DNA of 6,876 nt from Gammaproteobacteria bacterium (GTDB taxonomy: Bacteria > Pseudomonadota > Gammaproteobacteria > S012-40), in NCBI GenBank assembly GCA_029857925.1, contig JAOUGF010000110.1, forward strand, positions 1-6,876. Direction: 5' to 3'. Below are positions 1-6,517 of this stretch, in pieces (within the stretch, counting starts at the first letter, position 1; each line of letters starts with the position of its first letter). The notes below the pieces were generated by a model, which worked only from the letters and a program-made list of their open reading frames with translations, did no database searches and was not told the DNA's origin. The position numbers and the translations under genes were made by a program.

Positions 1-215
1 CCTAGGTACGTCATTGCCCTGCCATCCCGTGGGTGCGCCTCTAAATAATCCGATGCAAGCTCAAACGCATGCTCAATGGTGTCGGAATCACCTTGTCGCT
101 GGGCATGTTCATAGGCGACGCTAACGCTTTCCCAGGTAGGATTGCCGCTACCGTTCACAACGCCAATCGCGCCGAACATCAGTATTGCGGTAAAGCTAAG
201 GTGTAACATCTTCAT
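1..215 (-). CDS. Secreted TPR-like protein, N-terminal part (runs off the window)
   Basis: Reading back from ATG 215-213, 71 codons stay open to the window edge; the C-terminus lies outside. The protein starts with Met-Lys, then a hydrophobic stretch (about residues 4-20) and a small-residue region (VNGSG, 21-24 area). This looks like a Sec signal peptide with no lipobox cysteine, so a periplasmic location is inferred. Residues 32-71 are two amphipathic helices. The second, with the pattern A-x-x-L-A-x-x-Y-L-x-x-H-P near residues 50-62, is typical of tetratricopeptide (TPR) repeats. An AGGAG site (227-223) sits 7 bases before the ATG and overlaps the stop codon of the thioesterase gene, so the two genes are probably translationally coupled. 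Its role is unknown. Association with the lipid or polyketide product in the envelope is a guess from context. The reading frame is well supported; the family call is moderate because only 71 residues are visible. Confidence 0.72.
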   Translation of the reverse strand, partial: MKMLHLSFTAILMFGAIGVVNGSGNPTWESVSVAYEHAQRQGDSDTIEHAFELASDYLEAHPRDGRAMTYL

Positions 216-225
216 GAAAATTCTC

Positions 226-681
226 CTATTTTGAGTGCACTTTGAAAAACGGTTCGGAACGATCTTGTGCTTTGTTGCGCTGCGATTTCTGTAAAAGGCT
301 GCGCAGCAATTCATCCGGTATGCGCGAAATCTGTTTGCGCCTAGCGGATATCGCCACGACATCCGCATTGACCTTCGCAACCAGATCTTGACCACGCACG
401 ATATCGGTACGCCAGGTGCTACGCGCTGCGCTCACGGATTCCAATATCGTGTGCGCGGTCAGATTGTCCTCCAAGCGCGCCGGTGTGCGAAAAGTCGCGG
501 TCATCTTATGCACGACCAACAGGGTGTCGTGATCATGCGCGATATTATCGAAGCTGTAACCCTCGCCTATCATCCATTGCAAACGCGAGCGCTCTGCAAG
601 CTCGATATAGCGGCCATGATACATAACGCCACCGGCATCGGTGTCGGCATAAGCCACTGTCTGGCGAACGACGCCGTACAT
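226..681 (-). CDS. YbgC-type 4-hydroxybenzoyl-CoA thioesterase-family (hotdog) protein
   Basis: A 151-residue protein of the usual size for single-domain hotdog thioesterases. Residues 11-18 read YADTDAGG and are followed by V-M-Y-H-G (19-23). This is the YbgC/4HBT signature, in which the second Asp (Asp15 here) is the catalytic acid of characterised members. Members hydrolyse acyl-CoA or acyl-ACP thioesters. Here, as in APE loci that carry a comparable thioesterase, the likely job is release or editing of the chain made by the neighbouring synthase; the substrate is inferred, not shown. The ATG shares one base with the stop of the KS-CLF gene (TAATG arrangement). A strong AGGAGG (694-689) lies 7 bases upstream inside that gene, so the two should be translated together. 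The C-terminal 20 residues are basic and unlike the core fold. The alternative is a housekeeping YbgC, but the position inside this operon argues for a pathway role. Confidence 0.88.
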   Translation of the reverse strand: MYGVVRQTVAYADTDAGGVMYHGRYIELAERSRLQWMIGEGYSFDNIAHDHDTLLVVHKMTATFRTPARLEDNLTAHTILESVSAARSTWRTDIVRGQDLVAKVNADVVAISARRKQISRIPDELLRSLLQKSQRNKAQDRSEPFFKVHSK

Positions 682-3071
682 TAATGAACCTCCTCGGCAT
701 TGGAAACCACCACCGCGCTGAATTCGCCGCCGACGCTGGTGTGCAACACTAAAATATGACGCGGATTTTCGATCGCCCGCGACGCGGTTTCGTGCGCATG
801 CGGAGGTGCGCTGCGGCGCGCGAATATCTCGGCGGCCAACAATATGTGCATTGGAAATAACGCCGAGGGCGCCATGCCGGTCGCCGATGCCGCACTTACC
901 CGCGGCGGAACGTTACGGCCAAATAACGCCTCAAGCGCGCTTGCCTCCGCTAATAGTAGATTACGCGGCCCGGTGCCTGGTAACACGACGGCATCAATTT
1001 CTTTCGCGCTGATGTTTGCAACCGCGAGCGCTTGTTTTGCCGCCCGTTGCAGGCCCGTACCGGAAGGATCTACACTGTCCAATTGTCCGTCTTGCGCAAG
1101 GCCGATACCGCTGATAAGCGCGGCGACGCGTGCATTGCGCGCCCTAGCGACAGAGAGGCGTTCCAACAGCACGGCACCCGCGCCTTCGCCAGGATTGACT
1201 CCAGGCGTCGCCATAAACGGCATCACCGCGTCTGCGGCCAGCAAACCGATATCCTGCAGTGCACGGATCACCAGCGGGGAAAGTTCGTCACCGCCTACAC
1301 TGAGCGCGCGATCTTGACGACCATCCCTGACCAGCGAGTGCGCATACGAAAACGCGGTGACGGCACCGCAGAAGGTCGTGTTAAATCCCTTGATTCCAAA
1401 TTCGATGGAAATTTGGCCGCCCATCGCATTCATCGTCGTCATCGGAAAGTGGATTGCACTGCCGAATTGCAGGCCTTCATCGAAGATGCTGCTCATGAAT
1501 TTTTCGACACTGCGTTGCGCGCCGTGGGTGACACCGCAGATGAGCGCACAACGATACGGTTCAGTAGCGATCAATGCGCGCCCGCCGGCAGCGTTTATCG
1601 CTTGCTCCGCCGCCAAGGCGCCGGATTTTATCATCGTGGAACTGCGTGGATTACACGGCGCCTTGACACCTTTCAGGACTTTTTCCGCGCGCCCCGCATG
1701 TACGCCCCACTGATCGTCACGTGGAAGTGGACCGGGGGTGTTCCATAGCCTGTCAAACAACGCTTGTGTCGTTAAACCAAAATCACCCACCGCCCCTCCA
1801 CCGACTAAAGCCACCGCGTCATCAAGCAAACGGTGCGCCGCCGGGCCGGGTTCGCGTGTTACCACCAAGGAGGAATTGTTCCCGCCGAACCCATAGTTGT
1901 TGCAGAGAAAGGCATTGACGTCATGTTTTTGCGCCTCATTCGGCACATAGTTAAGGGGCGGACATCCCGCGCGCGGTGCATTGAAATGTCGGGTCGGTGG
2001 CACCAGCCCTTGTTCCGCGAATAGCAGCGTGACTATCAATTCGACGACACCGGAGGCGCCTAGGGTGTGTCCCAAAAACGATTTCGGTGACGACAAAGGG
2101 GTGTGGTTGCCGACCACACGGGCGGTCGCCAACGACTCTGGGATGTCATTCGCGTCGGTCCCGGTTCCATGCGCGGAAACATAATCAATGTCAGCGGCGA
2201 CCATACCCGCGTCGGCCAATGCGAAGCGCATCGCGGCCTCTACGCCACGCCCTTCTGTATCCGTCGCCGTTTCGTGGTAGGCGTCGCCTGATAAGCCGTA
2301 TCCTCGAATCCACGCCTTAGGTTGCTTACCGCGCCCCTGCGCGGATTGTGTACGTTCTAATATCACTACGCCCGCACCTTCACCCAACGTGATACCTGAG
2401 GGCGTGGAGAACGGCGCGGAAGGCGAGGTACTCATCGCGCGCAATGCGTTGAATCCGGCAAGTATCGAAGGCGACACCGTGTCCGTGCCGATTACGATGA
2501 CGCAATCCACCTCATTCCGGATCAACCAATCGGATGCCAATCCCACGGCGGTGTTACTGCTCGCACACGCCGAGGAAATCGTCGATTTCGGGCCTAGCGC
2601 ACCCACTCGCTTGGATACCACGGAGGCCGTGTGATCGGTAGAAGCGGCCGCGAGCCATGCGGCGGGCGTCTTCCCGTTATTGATCTCCCTGAGATGGAGG
2701 AAGCTCTTTTCAATGTGTTGAATGCCGGAATGCGATGTACCTACGATAACGCCTATACGCTCCGGTGCGTAACCCGCCGTCGCGAGGGCTGCTTGCGCAA
2801 GCGCTTCTTCGGTCGCGGCAATGGCAAACCACGCGCCTCGATCAAAATGATGGCGCTCTTTTTCTGTAAGGCCGAAATCTTTTGCGTCCGGCGCGAACTC
2901 CGAAACCCAGTCACTGGCCAATGCGGTGCCATCAAAACTTCTGACGTGACCTATCGCATCGCCGCCCGCGATGAGCGCTTGCGCGACCGCCTCGCATCCG
3001 CGCGCAACCGGGAGACAGATCCCCATACCTGTGACACACACGCTTTCCGCACTTCTCGATTGAGGTAACAT
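681..3071 (-). CDS. Fused ketosynthase / chain-length-factor-like protein (two KAS domains in one chain)
   Basis: The protein has 796 residues, about twice E. coli FabF (413). Domain 1 (about 8-406) is a complete KASII-type ketosynthase: nucleophile Cys169 in SSACASS, His301 in AHGTGTD, Lys330, His335 in LGHTLGASG, and the Gly-rich NNYGFGGNN at 391-399. It should condense malonyl-ACP with an acyl group. Domain 2 (about 418-795) has the same fold signature (GEGAGAVLLE near 628-637, VGGEF near 780-784) but lacks the catalytic set. Aligned from the preceding Gly, Val571 replaces Cys, Pro698 replaces the first His, and an Ala near 730 replaces the second. It therefore resembles a chain-length factor (CLF, KS-beta), which pairs with a ketosynthase and shapes the product tunnel. 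Fusion on one chain recalls the KS-CLF of PUFA synthase PfaC, but without appended dehydratases. An AGGAG (3085-3081) lies 9 bases before the ATG; an ATG closer to it is out of frame. The gene follows fabG-like by 17 bases. Confidence 0.93.
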   Translation of the reverse strand: MLPQSRSAESVCVTGMGICLPVARGCEAVAQALIAGGDAIGHVRSFDGTALASDWVSEFAPDAKDFGLTEKERHHFDRGAWFAIAATEEALAQAALATAGYAPERIGVIVGTSHSGIQHIEKSFLHLREINNGKTPAAWLAAASTDHTASVVSKRVGALGPKSTISSACASSNTAVGLASDWLIRNEVDCVIVIGTDTVSPSILAGFNALRAMSTSPSAPFSTPSGITLGEGAGVVILERTQSAQGRGKQPKAWIRGYGLSGDAYHETATDTEGRGVEAAMRFALADAGMVAADIDYVSAHGTGTDANDIPESLATARVVGNHTPLSSPKSFLGHTLGASGVVELIVTLLFAEQGLVPPTRHFNAPRAGCPPLNYVPNEAQKHDVNAFLCNNYGFGGNNSSLVVTREPGPAAHRLLDDAVALVGGGAVGDFGLTTQALFDRLWNTPGPLPRDDQWGVHAGRAEKVLKGVKAPCNPRSSTMIKSGALAAEQAINAAGGRALIATEPYRCALICGVTHGAQRSVEKFMSSIFDEGLQFGSAIHFPMTTMNAMGGQISIEFGIKGFNTTFCGAVTAFSYAHSLVRDGRQDRALSVGGDELSPLVIRALQDIGLLAADAVMPFMATPGVNPGEGAGAVLLERLSVARARNARVAALISGIGLAQDGQLDSVDPSGTGLQRAAKQALAVANISAKEIDAVVLPGTGPRNLLLAEASALEALFGRNVPPRVSAASATGMAPSALFPMHILLAAEIFARRSAPPHAHETASRAIENPRHILVLHTSVGGEFSAVVVSNAEEVH
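689..694 (-). promoter_or_regulatory. Strong Shine-Dalgarno site of the thioesterase gene, inside the KS-CLF coding end
   Basis: AGGAGG on the minus strand lies 7 bases before the thioesterase ATG (681). It falls within the last codons of the KS-CLF gene, whose stop overlaps that ATG by one base. This is a typical stop-start coupling arrangement that would keep thioesterase and synthase levels linked. Confidence 0.8.
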
Positions 3072-3088
3072 TTCTCATTTCTCCTAAA

Positions 3089-3901
3089 TTAACGTTTGAA
3101 CCCGCCGTCTATGCGCAGCGTGCTACCCTGCAGATAGCCCGGTGACAGCAGAAACGCGACTGCCGCCGCCACTTCTTCGACTTCTCCCATACGCTTTAAC
3201 GCAGTCGCCGCCAAAATATGGTCATACATCTCCGGTTCCAGCACGTTTACCATTTCCGTGCGTATAAATCCCGGCGCGATCGCATTTACGCGCAACCCTT
3301 GTTCCCCGTAGCGCCTGCCTAACCATTGTGTGAAGCCCACCAATGCGCCTTTGCTGGTCGCATAAGATACCTGACCTTCCTTCCCGGAAATTCCCGCCAA
3401 TGACGCTACGACGACAACCGATGGATCAGACTGACGCAATAACGCAGGCAGTGCCGCGAGCGTTAAGCGTGCCGTTCCACCGAAATTGGCATTCAGTACT
3501 CGTTGCCAACGCGATGCATCCATCGTCAAAAATGCGCCGTCGTCGGTCAGACCGGCGTTATTGACAAGCGCATCTAAACGGCCGAAATGCGCCTCCACCT
3601 GTGCGGGCAAACCGCGCACGCTCTCATCACTCGCCAAGTCGACCGCAAATGCCTGTATACGTTGTTGCGGGTCCGCAGCCCCCTTACGCAGGGTTTCCAA
3701 AAATAAATCGGCGACGCTGGCCTCGCTACGATAGGTGAAGCCTACATTCCATCCGTCATTCACCAATTTTGTGACGATTGCACGCCCTATTCCACGCGTA
3801 CCGCCGGTCACCAGCACCGTTTTGCGCGGCACAGGTACCGCAGAGGTGTTAACGGTATCTTCTGTAGCGTGTAGCCGATTGGTTGCATATTTGCTTGTCA
3901 T
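3089..3901 (-). CDS. FabG-type 3-oxoacyl-ACP reductase (SDR family)
   Basis: A 270-residue classical short-chain dehydrogenase, expected to reduce beta-ketoacyl-ACP to the beta-hydroxy form with NADPH. All key motifs are intact: Gly-rich TGGTRGIG at 32-39, NNAG at 114-117, Asn139, Ser167, Tyr180 and Lys184 (SYATSK), and APG at 209-211. The C-terminus reads G-S-T-L-R-I-D-G-G-F, as in FabG. The start at 3901 is chosen because AGGAGG (3914-3909) lies 7 bases upstream. An in-frame ATG 30 codons earlier sits inside the upstream gene and would add an unrelated Arg/Trp-rich segment. Even so, the protein has about 25 more N-terminal residues than E. coli FabG (244 aa); they are polar and probably disordered. 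It lies 16 bases after a degenerate SDR paralogue and directly before the KS-CLF gene, which makes it the ketoreductase of this synthase rather than a housekeeping copy. Confidence 0.93.
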   Translation of the reverse strand: MTSKYATNRLHATEDTVNTSAVPVPRKTVLVTGGTRGIGRAIVTKLVNDGWNVGFTYRSEASVADLFLETLRKGAADPQQRIQAFAVDLASDESVRGLPAQVEAHFGRLDALVNNAGLTDDGAFLTMDASRWQRVLNANFGGTARLTLAALPALLRQSDPSVVVVASLAGISGKEGQVSYATSKGALVGFTQWLGRRYGEQGLRVNAIAPGFIRTEMVNVLEPEMYDHILAATALKRMGEVEEVAAAVAFLLSPGYLQGSTLRIDGGFKR

Positions 3902-3908
3902 AAATAAT

Positions 3909-3914
3909 CCTCCT
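3909..3914 (-). promoter_or_regulatory. Strong Shine-Dalgarno site of the FabG-type gene
   Basis: AGGAGG on the minus strand lies 7 bases before ATG 3901-3899, in the 16-base gap after the pseudo-SDR stop. It rules for this ATG over the in-frame ATG near 3991, which lies inside the upstream gene. Confidence 0.8.
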
Positions 3915-3917
3915 GCG

Positions 3918-4595
3918 TTAGACATTGTTTTCGGGATAACCGATTCCCACCGGCAACACCATCCCCGCCAGCGGAATGCCCTTAAGTTCAATCAATGCGC
4001 GTAAAAATTTCGCTACATCAATGCTTTTTTGCGGTTTAAATTTAATCGCAAACGCCTTCAAATGGGCACGTGCATCTTTCCATAGCGCGGCATCCAATTG
4101 CTCCGCAAGCGGTTGAACGTGCAGCGCATTCAGCTTGACGCCAAAACAAAATACCTCTTTGGCCAGGCTTTTGATCGCGCCCACAAGCGCTCGTGAACGC
4201 ATCGGTTGCGCAGCGACGGGGAGGTAATACTGCATGCTGTCTTCCTGTAGCAGCACCCATACCTGGCCGTCTTCACGACGCGACAATATCTGGACGCCTG
4301 CTTTTATTTCACCCAAAGTGCGTGAAAGTTCATGCTGTATCCTGCTGATATCCTCCGGCGTCTCCGCCACCTCCGCACCATCCTGCAAACCAAATACAAT
4401 GCGTTCGAAAGGTCCGTAGGCGGCATCCCATTTAGATAACTCGCTCGAAATGTCGGTACCTGAGATATCAATTCCCGGCTCGGCGTTACGCGCATGCGTA
4501 GTTACCGAGTGACCCGCCTCCGTAAGCTCTTTTGACAGTGCCGCGCCTAACGAATGGTCGGCATCAATAATAAGTACGCGTTGTTTTTTTTCCAT
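3918..4595 (-). CDS. Catalytically degenerate SDR homologue (pseudo-ketoreductase)
   Basis: 225 residues. It aligns with FabG through the alternating hydrophobic and helical pattern: strand V-L-I-I at 7-10, helix around 17-27, K-S-L-A-K-E at 142-147, and L-N-A-L at 155-158 matching V-N-A-I of the neighbour. Almost every functional residue is lost. The Gly-rich loop is D-A-D-H-S-L-G (11-17) with only the last Gly. NNAG is replaced by L-Q-D-G (70-73). The Ser and Tyr positions, which keep the family's 13-residue spacing, are Gln117 and Gln130, and the Lys position is Ser134 (or Arg135). Cofactor binding and reduction are therefore unlikely. The frame is open, with a good SD (GAGGT 4606-4602) overlapping the upstream stop codon, so it reads as a maintained protein and not a decaying gene. 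A structural partner for the adjacent FabG is the simplest idea, though no such complex is shown here. Codons 2-4 contain a run of eight A. Confidence 0.8.
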   Translation of the reverse strand: MEKKQRVLIIDADHSLGAALSKELTEAGHSVTTHARNAEPGIDISGTDISSELSKWDAAYGPFERIVFGLQDGAEVAETPEDISRIQHELSRTLGEIKAGVQILSRREDGQVWVLLQEDSMQYYLPVAAQPMRSRALVGAIKSLAKEVFCFGVKLNALHVQPLAEQLDAALWKDARAHLKAFAIKFKPQKSIDVAKFLRALIELKGIPLAGMVLPVGIGYPENNV

Positions 4596-4604
4596 AAGAT
4601 TACC

Positions 4605-5621
4605 TCAATGTAGAAGTGCAACGCCGTAATTCCACGACGCCGTTTCGATGCCCAACACGCCGACACAACTCTCGCCGGTTTGAATATTACCGCGCTCTAT
4701 CGCACGCGCCATCGCGCGAAAAATGGCGGGTGCAGGACAATTTCCGATTTCGTGTCCAATATAAAAACGCTTGCTATCCATACCCTCATTCCCAGCGACG
4801 CGTATCATGGAGCGATTGACCTGGGGAACGATTAACACGTCGATTTTATCTGCGTTACCGTCCACCGGCCCGAGCATGTCCTTCATGGCGCGCGCCGCGA
4901 CATCCGGCAATACACTGCGTATACTGCGGTGGTTGTGTATCGCGGAACCGGACGCGTCCAACGAAAAGCCGACGTCTCGCGTATGGAATCGTGAGGCAAT
5001 ATCCGCGTGTAACACGCGCAGCCCTTTCACTTTAGGACGCGCCTGCACGACTATCGCCCCGCCTCCGTCCGCAAACGCCAGACCGTTCATCAAGTTCTCA
5101 CTCGATAATTTTGCGTTGGCCTTCAATAAGGGCGCGAAATACGCCGGTGAAATGCAATCCGCAGCGGTCACTAACACCGTGTTCGCGCGCCCGCTTTCGA
5201 TAAGCGTGCATGCCGTGGTTAACGCCTGCATCGCCACTGTGCATCCGCCCCGCAAGTCCAACGTGCGAATCTCGCCGAGACCGAGCCTTCGCTGAACTTG
5301 ATACGTAAGCGGCGGCAGCCGGTCGTCAGGTGTGGAGGAGGATGTAATTAGAAAATCCACTTCACCTATCTCCACCCCGGCTTGTTGTAAGGCGCTCCGC
5401 GCTGCACGTACAGACATCTCGGTGGTGCCCAAACCGGGTTCTCGACGTTCGCCAGTAGCCGGATCAATGACATAGTGACGCGATTCAACGCCAAAATAAT
5501 TCATCAACGTTGTGACAGGCGTCTGCAACGCGGTCTCTAACTCCGCGTTAGTCACCGGGGGTCCCGGAGAATAGTCCGCAACACCGGTGATCGCGATTTC
5601 ATGGCTGTCTTTAAATGTCAC
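4605..5621 (-). CDS. KASIII/FabH-like 3-oxoacyl-ACP synthase III family protein with altered triad
   Basis: 338 residues from the chosen GTG, a little longer than E. coli FabH (317). Thiolase-fold features run in order: an N-terminal I-T-G-V-A strand, an S-S-S-T-P-D-D-R-L-P-P segment (about 94-104), nucleophile Cys127 in L-R-G-G-C-T-V-A-M, a G-L-A-F-A-D-G-G-G-A loop (about 180-189), and Asn294 in I-G-N-C-P-A-P-A-I. FabH has Pro-His-Gln-Ala-Asn carrying its catalytic His; this protein reads V-P-Q-V-N (265-269), so that His is absent. Decarboxylative condensation may be changed. Priming, acyl transfer from CoA to ACP, or condensation with another residue (for example His290) are all possible. 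The start is GTG 5621-5619, 8 bases after AGGAG (5634-5630). The upstream in-frame GTG at 5630 overlaps that SD itself and is unlikely. The gene sits between the ACP and the pseudo-SDR, so it should act on the same ACP. Confidence 0.87.
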   Translation of the reverse strand: MTFKDSHEIAITGVADYSPGPPVTNAELETALQTPVTTLMNYFGVESRHYVIDPATGERREPGLGTTEMSVRAARSALQQAGVEIGEVDFLITSSSTPDDRLPPLTYQVQRRLGLGEIRTLDLRGGCTVAMQALTTACTLIESGRANTVLVTAADCISPAYFAPLLKANAKLSSENLMNGLAFADGGGAIVVQARPKVKGLRVLHADIASRFHTRDVGFSLDASGSAIHNHRSIRSVLPDVAARAMKDMLGPVDGNADKIDVLIVPQVNRSMIRVAGNEGMDSKRFYIGHEIGNCPAPAIFRAMARAIERGNIQTGESCVGVLGIETASWNYGVALLH

Positions 5622-5629
5622 GAAATTCA

Positions 5630-5634
5630 CTCCT
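5630..5634 (-). promoter_or_regulatory. Shine-Dalgarno site that sets the GTG start of the KASIII-like gene
   Basis: On the minus strand AGGAG occupies 5634-5630. It is 8 bases from GTG 5621-5619, a good spacing. The longer in-frame reading would begin at GTG 5630-5628, whose first base belongs to the SD itself, so that start cannot use this site. Confidence 0.75.
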
Positions 5635-5635
5635 A

Positions 5636-5941
5636 TTATGCGACCTTGGTCAGCGCAGTTTCCGCCATATTATTCAGAATAAAGGCGGCCAATGTGCGCA
5701 CGCTATGACATGCGGATTCGATAAGTTCCTTGTCGATTTCCTTGATCTGAAACCCATACGCCTTTTCCGAGCCGACGAGCAAATCCAGCGCCTCGACGGA
5801 ATCCAGGCCGAGCCCGGCGCTATCCAACAGAAGATGGTCGTCCCCGATATCCTCATACGTCAAACCGGTGTCTTCCAATTCCAAGCGCACTAACAACAGG
5901 TTACGCTTGATATGCTCAATTACTTCGTTTTCAGTTTTCAT
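5636..5941 (-). CDS. Acyl carrier protein
   Basis: A small acidic protein of 101 residues from the preferred start. The 4'-phosphopantetheine attachment motif is G-L-D-S-V-E-A-L-D-L, and the modified Ser is residue 48. The sequence before it (L-L-L-D-S-A-G-L) and the helix after it follow AcpP. It is longer than E. coli AcpP (78 aa), with extra residues at both ends. Its role is to carry the growing chain between the KS-CLF, ketoreductases and dehydratases of this operon. An in-frame ATG lies at 5947, but it is only 2 bases from AGGAG (5954-5950). The ATG at 5941 has an 8-base spacing and is preferred, giving Met-Lys-Thr-Glu. The stop lies 14 bases before the start of the KASIII-like gene and just ahead of that gene's SD. 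It is the only ACP visible. A phosphopantetheinyl transferase is not in the window. Confidence 0.93.
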   Translation of the reverse strand: MKTENEVIEHIKRNLLLVRLELEDTGLTYEDIGDDHLLLDSAGLGLDSVEALDLLVGSEKAYGFQIKEIDKELIESACHSVRTLAAFILNNMAETALTKVA

Positions 5942-5949
5942 GGTCATCT

Positions 5950-5954
5950 CTCCT
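5950..5954 (-). promoter_or_regulatory. Shine-Dalgarno site that sets the ACP start
   Basis: AGGAG on the minus strand lies 8 bases before ATG 5941-5939 and only 2 bases before ATG 5947-5945. The spacing favours the inner start, shortening the ACP by two residues. Confidence 0.7.
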
Positions 5955-5977
5955 AGTTAAGTTGATAAAGTTCGCCG

Positions 5978-6517
5978 TTAGGTGTTTATGCGCAGAACAT
6001 CGCTACTATTTATCAGCGACGCCACGGCGGCCTGCACAATCGGTTGCTGCTCGGTTTGAGCTATTGCTTGATACAAATTTATTTGAGCGCGCGCGCATCG
6101 AACACCTTCATGGTAGGCGGCGCATTTAAAGCTGTGTATCGCCCCTTTATAATCCCCTACCGCCAACTCACCCGTTCCACGCACGACTTTGCATTCAAAT
6201 ACGATTGTTTGGTGAGGCCGCACGGTCTTGTTGAATTTCGCGGTATCCACGCCGACCAGATAACCCGGAATGATTTTTCCGGCCTGTACGTTCAGAAACA
6301 ACCTACTGGCTTGCGCCATACACTCCAGCAATACAACGCCCGGCACTATAGGGTCCCCCGGAAAATGACCCTCAAAATACGGTTCTTCAGGGCGAAATGT
6401 GTGCGTAATCCACGCGCGCCCCTGCGCCTCATCCACTTCCGCTTCGTCGGCAAATAAAAACGGTGCGCGATGCGGCAGGTAATTCAGAACATCAATTTTT
6501 TGTTGAATACTCGACAT
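5978..6517 (-). CDS. FabZ-type 3-hydroxyacyl-ACP dehydratase
   Basis: 179 residues with clear FabZ signatures: L-P-H-R-A-P-F-L-F-A-D at 14-24, F-E-G-H-F-P-G-D-P-I-V-P-G at 48-60 with catalytic His51, L-E-C-M-A-Q-A-S with catalytic Glu65, and G-Y-L-V-G-V-D at 85-91. His and Glu are 14 residues apart, as in FabZ. It should dehydrate beta-hydroxyacyl-ACP to trans-2-enoyl-ACP. The last 25-30 residues extend past the usual FabZ length (about 150) and have no recognised motif. AGGAG (6530-6526) lies 8 bases before the ATG. The first 26 bases overlap, in another frame, the end of the upstream dehydratase gene, so the two are likely co-translated. The stop is 36 bases before the ACP start. The operon context marks it as pathway-specific and not the housekeeping fabZ, which usually sits with lpx genes. 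Confidence 0.93.
   Translation of the reverse strand: MSSIQQKIDVLNYLPHRAPFLFADEAEVDEAQGRAWITHTFRPEEPYFEGHFPGDPIVPGVVLLECMAQASRLFLNVQAGKIIPGYLVGVDTAKFNKTVRPHQTIVFECKVVRGTGELAVGDYKGAIHSFKCAAYHEGVRCARAQINLYQAIAQTEQQPIVQAAVASLINSSDVLRINT

Noticed and set aside
1032..1748. Plus-strand open frame of 238 codons (and others such as 844-1317 and 2631-3068)
   Set aside because: They lie wholly antisense to the KS-CLF gene, which has full family motifs. Their translations are Arg/Cys/His/Pro-rich with no recognisable domain, as expected of shadow frames.
3089..3991. Longer 300-residue version of the FabG-type protein
   Set aside because: The extra 30 residues overlap the pseudo-SDR coding region and are Arg/Trp/Cys-rich. 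The ATG at 3901 has AGGAGG at a 7-base spacing.
4771..5295. Plus-strand open frame of 174 codons
   Set aside because: It is antisense to the KASIII-like gene, with no domain signature and no convincing SD.
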